A DNA stretch of 36,146 nt, from contig JANWXJ010000205.1 in assembly GCA_025055335.1 (NCBI GenBank), positions 1 through 36,146 on the forward strand, in the 5' to 3' direction. Shown in pieces: positions 35,696-36,146 of the stretch (its first letter is position 1; the number at the start of each line of letters is the position of its first letter). Source of the DNA: Acetobacteraceae bacterium (GTDB lineage: Bacteria; Pseudomonadota; Alphaproteobacteria; Acetobacterales; Acetobacteraceae). The position numbers and the translations under genes are program-made. Under the pieces are notes generated by a model, which saw nothing but the letters and a program-made list of their open reading frames with translations, was not told the origin of the DNA and searched no databases.

Positions 35696-35734
35696 CCGCG
35701 CCGCGCGCGGGGCGGGGCCGCGGGCGGCGGGCGG

Positions 35735-36146
35735 CTATTCCAGCACCTCGGCGGGGGCGGCGTAGTCCGTCTCGTACAGGGTGATCTTGCGCGTCCGGCC
35801 CGGCCGCCAGTCCGGATCGTCCCAGGCGGCCATCTTCCCAGGGTTCAGCAGGCCCTTCGGATCGGTCTTGCGCTTGAAGGCAAGTTGCTCGTGATCCACC
35901 GCCTTCATCCCACCCTCCTCCAGCGTGTAGGCGTGGGGGTTGAAGATCGGCGCACCATTCTCCTCGTGCAGGCGGATGATCTCGGCAAGGCGCTCCTCGG
36001 TCGTGAAGCGAACGACCTGCAGGCCGAAGGCGCAGACCGTGCCGCCGAACCGCACGAACTCGAGATGCAGCAGCACCTCATCCCCGAACATCCGCTCCAT
36101 CTTCGCGATCAGGTCGAGGTGGTTCGGCGCGGGGAACAGCGTCTGG
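35735..36146 (-). CDS. FAD-linked oxidase family protein, C-terminal fragment (gene continues beyond window)
   Basis: Open frame to window edge (QTLFPAPNHLDLIAKMERMFGDE...); NPHAYTLEEGGMKAVDHEQLAFKRKTDPKGLLNPGKMAAW is the C-terminal pattern of FAD-linked oxidases. Confidence 0.8.
   Translation of the reverse strand, partial: QTLFPAPNHLDLIAKMERMFGDEVLLHLEFVRFGGTVCAFGLQVVRFTTEERLAEIIRLHEENGAPIFNPHAYTLEEGGMKAVDHEQLAFKRKTDPKGLLNPGKMAAWDDPDWRPGRTRKITLYETDYAAPAEVLE

Noticed and set aside
35696-35734. GC-rich self-complementary stretch between convergent genes (ccgcgccgcgcgcggggcggggccgcgg)
   Set aside because: Many alternative pairings due to composition, with no T-tract; cannot be called a terminator with confidence.
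1-36146. tRNA, rRNA, CRISPR arrays, prophage, integrase or defence islands
   Set aside because: No regularly spaced direct repeats, tRNA-like cloverleaf cues or phage/defence proteins seen among the recognised genes; only one IS element is present.

Overview
High-GC proteobacterial chromosomal segment, probably alphaproteobacterial and Acetobacteraceae/Roseomonas-like judging by protein style only. It is densely coding, and I saw no rRNA, tRNA, CRISPR array or prophage. From left to right: (i) a DUF1501/DUF1800 pair (-); (ii) an elongation factor G that looks like a divergent paralog outside a str operon (+); (iii) a complete IS1182-family insertion sequence with 15-bp perfect terminal repeats; (iv) a MaoC-like gene, a small c-type cytochrome, a ferric-reductase-like flavocytochrome and an overlapping 37-aa single-TM ORF absent from the ORF track; (v) an SPFH/NfeD/small-TM operon; (vi) a solitary HicA-fold-like protein preceded by a consensus FNR/ANR-type box TTGACccggATCAA; (vii) a six-gene (-) catabolic-looking operon (SDR, BKACE/DUF849, TctC/Bug SBP, FAD monooxygenase, amidohydrolase, NMT1-type SBP) divergent from a second FAD monooxygenase; (viii) a transglutaminase / permuted ATP-grasp-alpha-E fusion / transglutaminase-DUF2126 amidoligase cluster; (ix) a spermidine/putrescine-type ABC transporter with the two permeases fused; (x) an NMT1/Ssu-type ABC transporter with a cytosine-deaminase-like amidohydrolase, two paralogous flavodoxin-fold oxidoreductases, a cupin and the end of a FAD-linked oxidase. 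Best candidates for undescribed biology are the FNR-box/solitary HicA-like unit, the amidoligase/ATP-grasp cluster, and the two transport-plus-amidohydrolase catabolic modules. All family calls come from reading the sequence; no database search was run.
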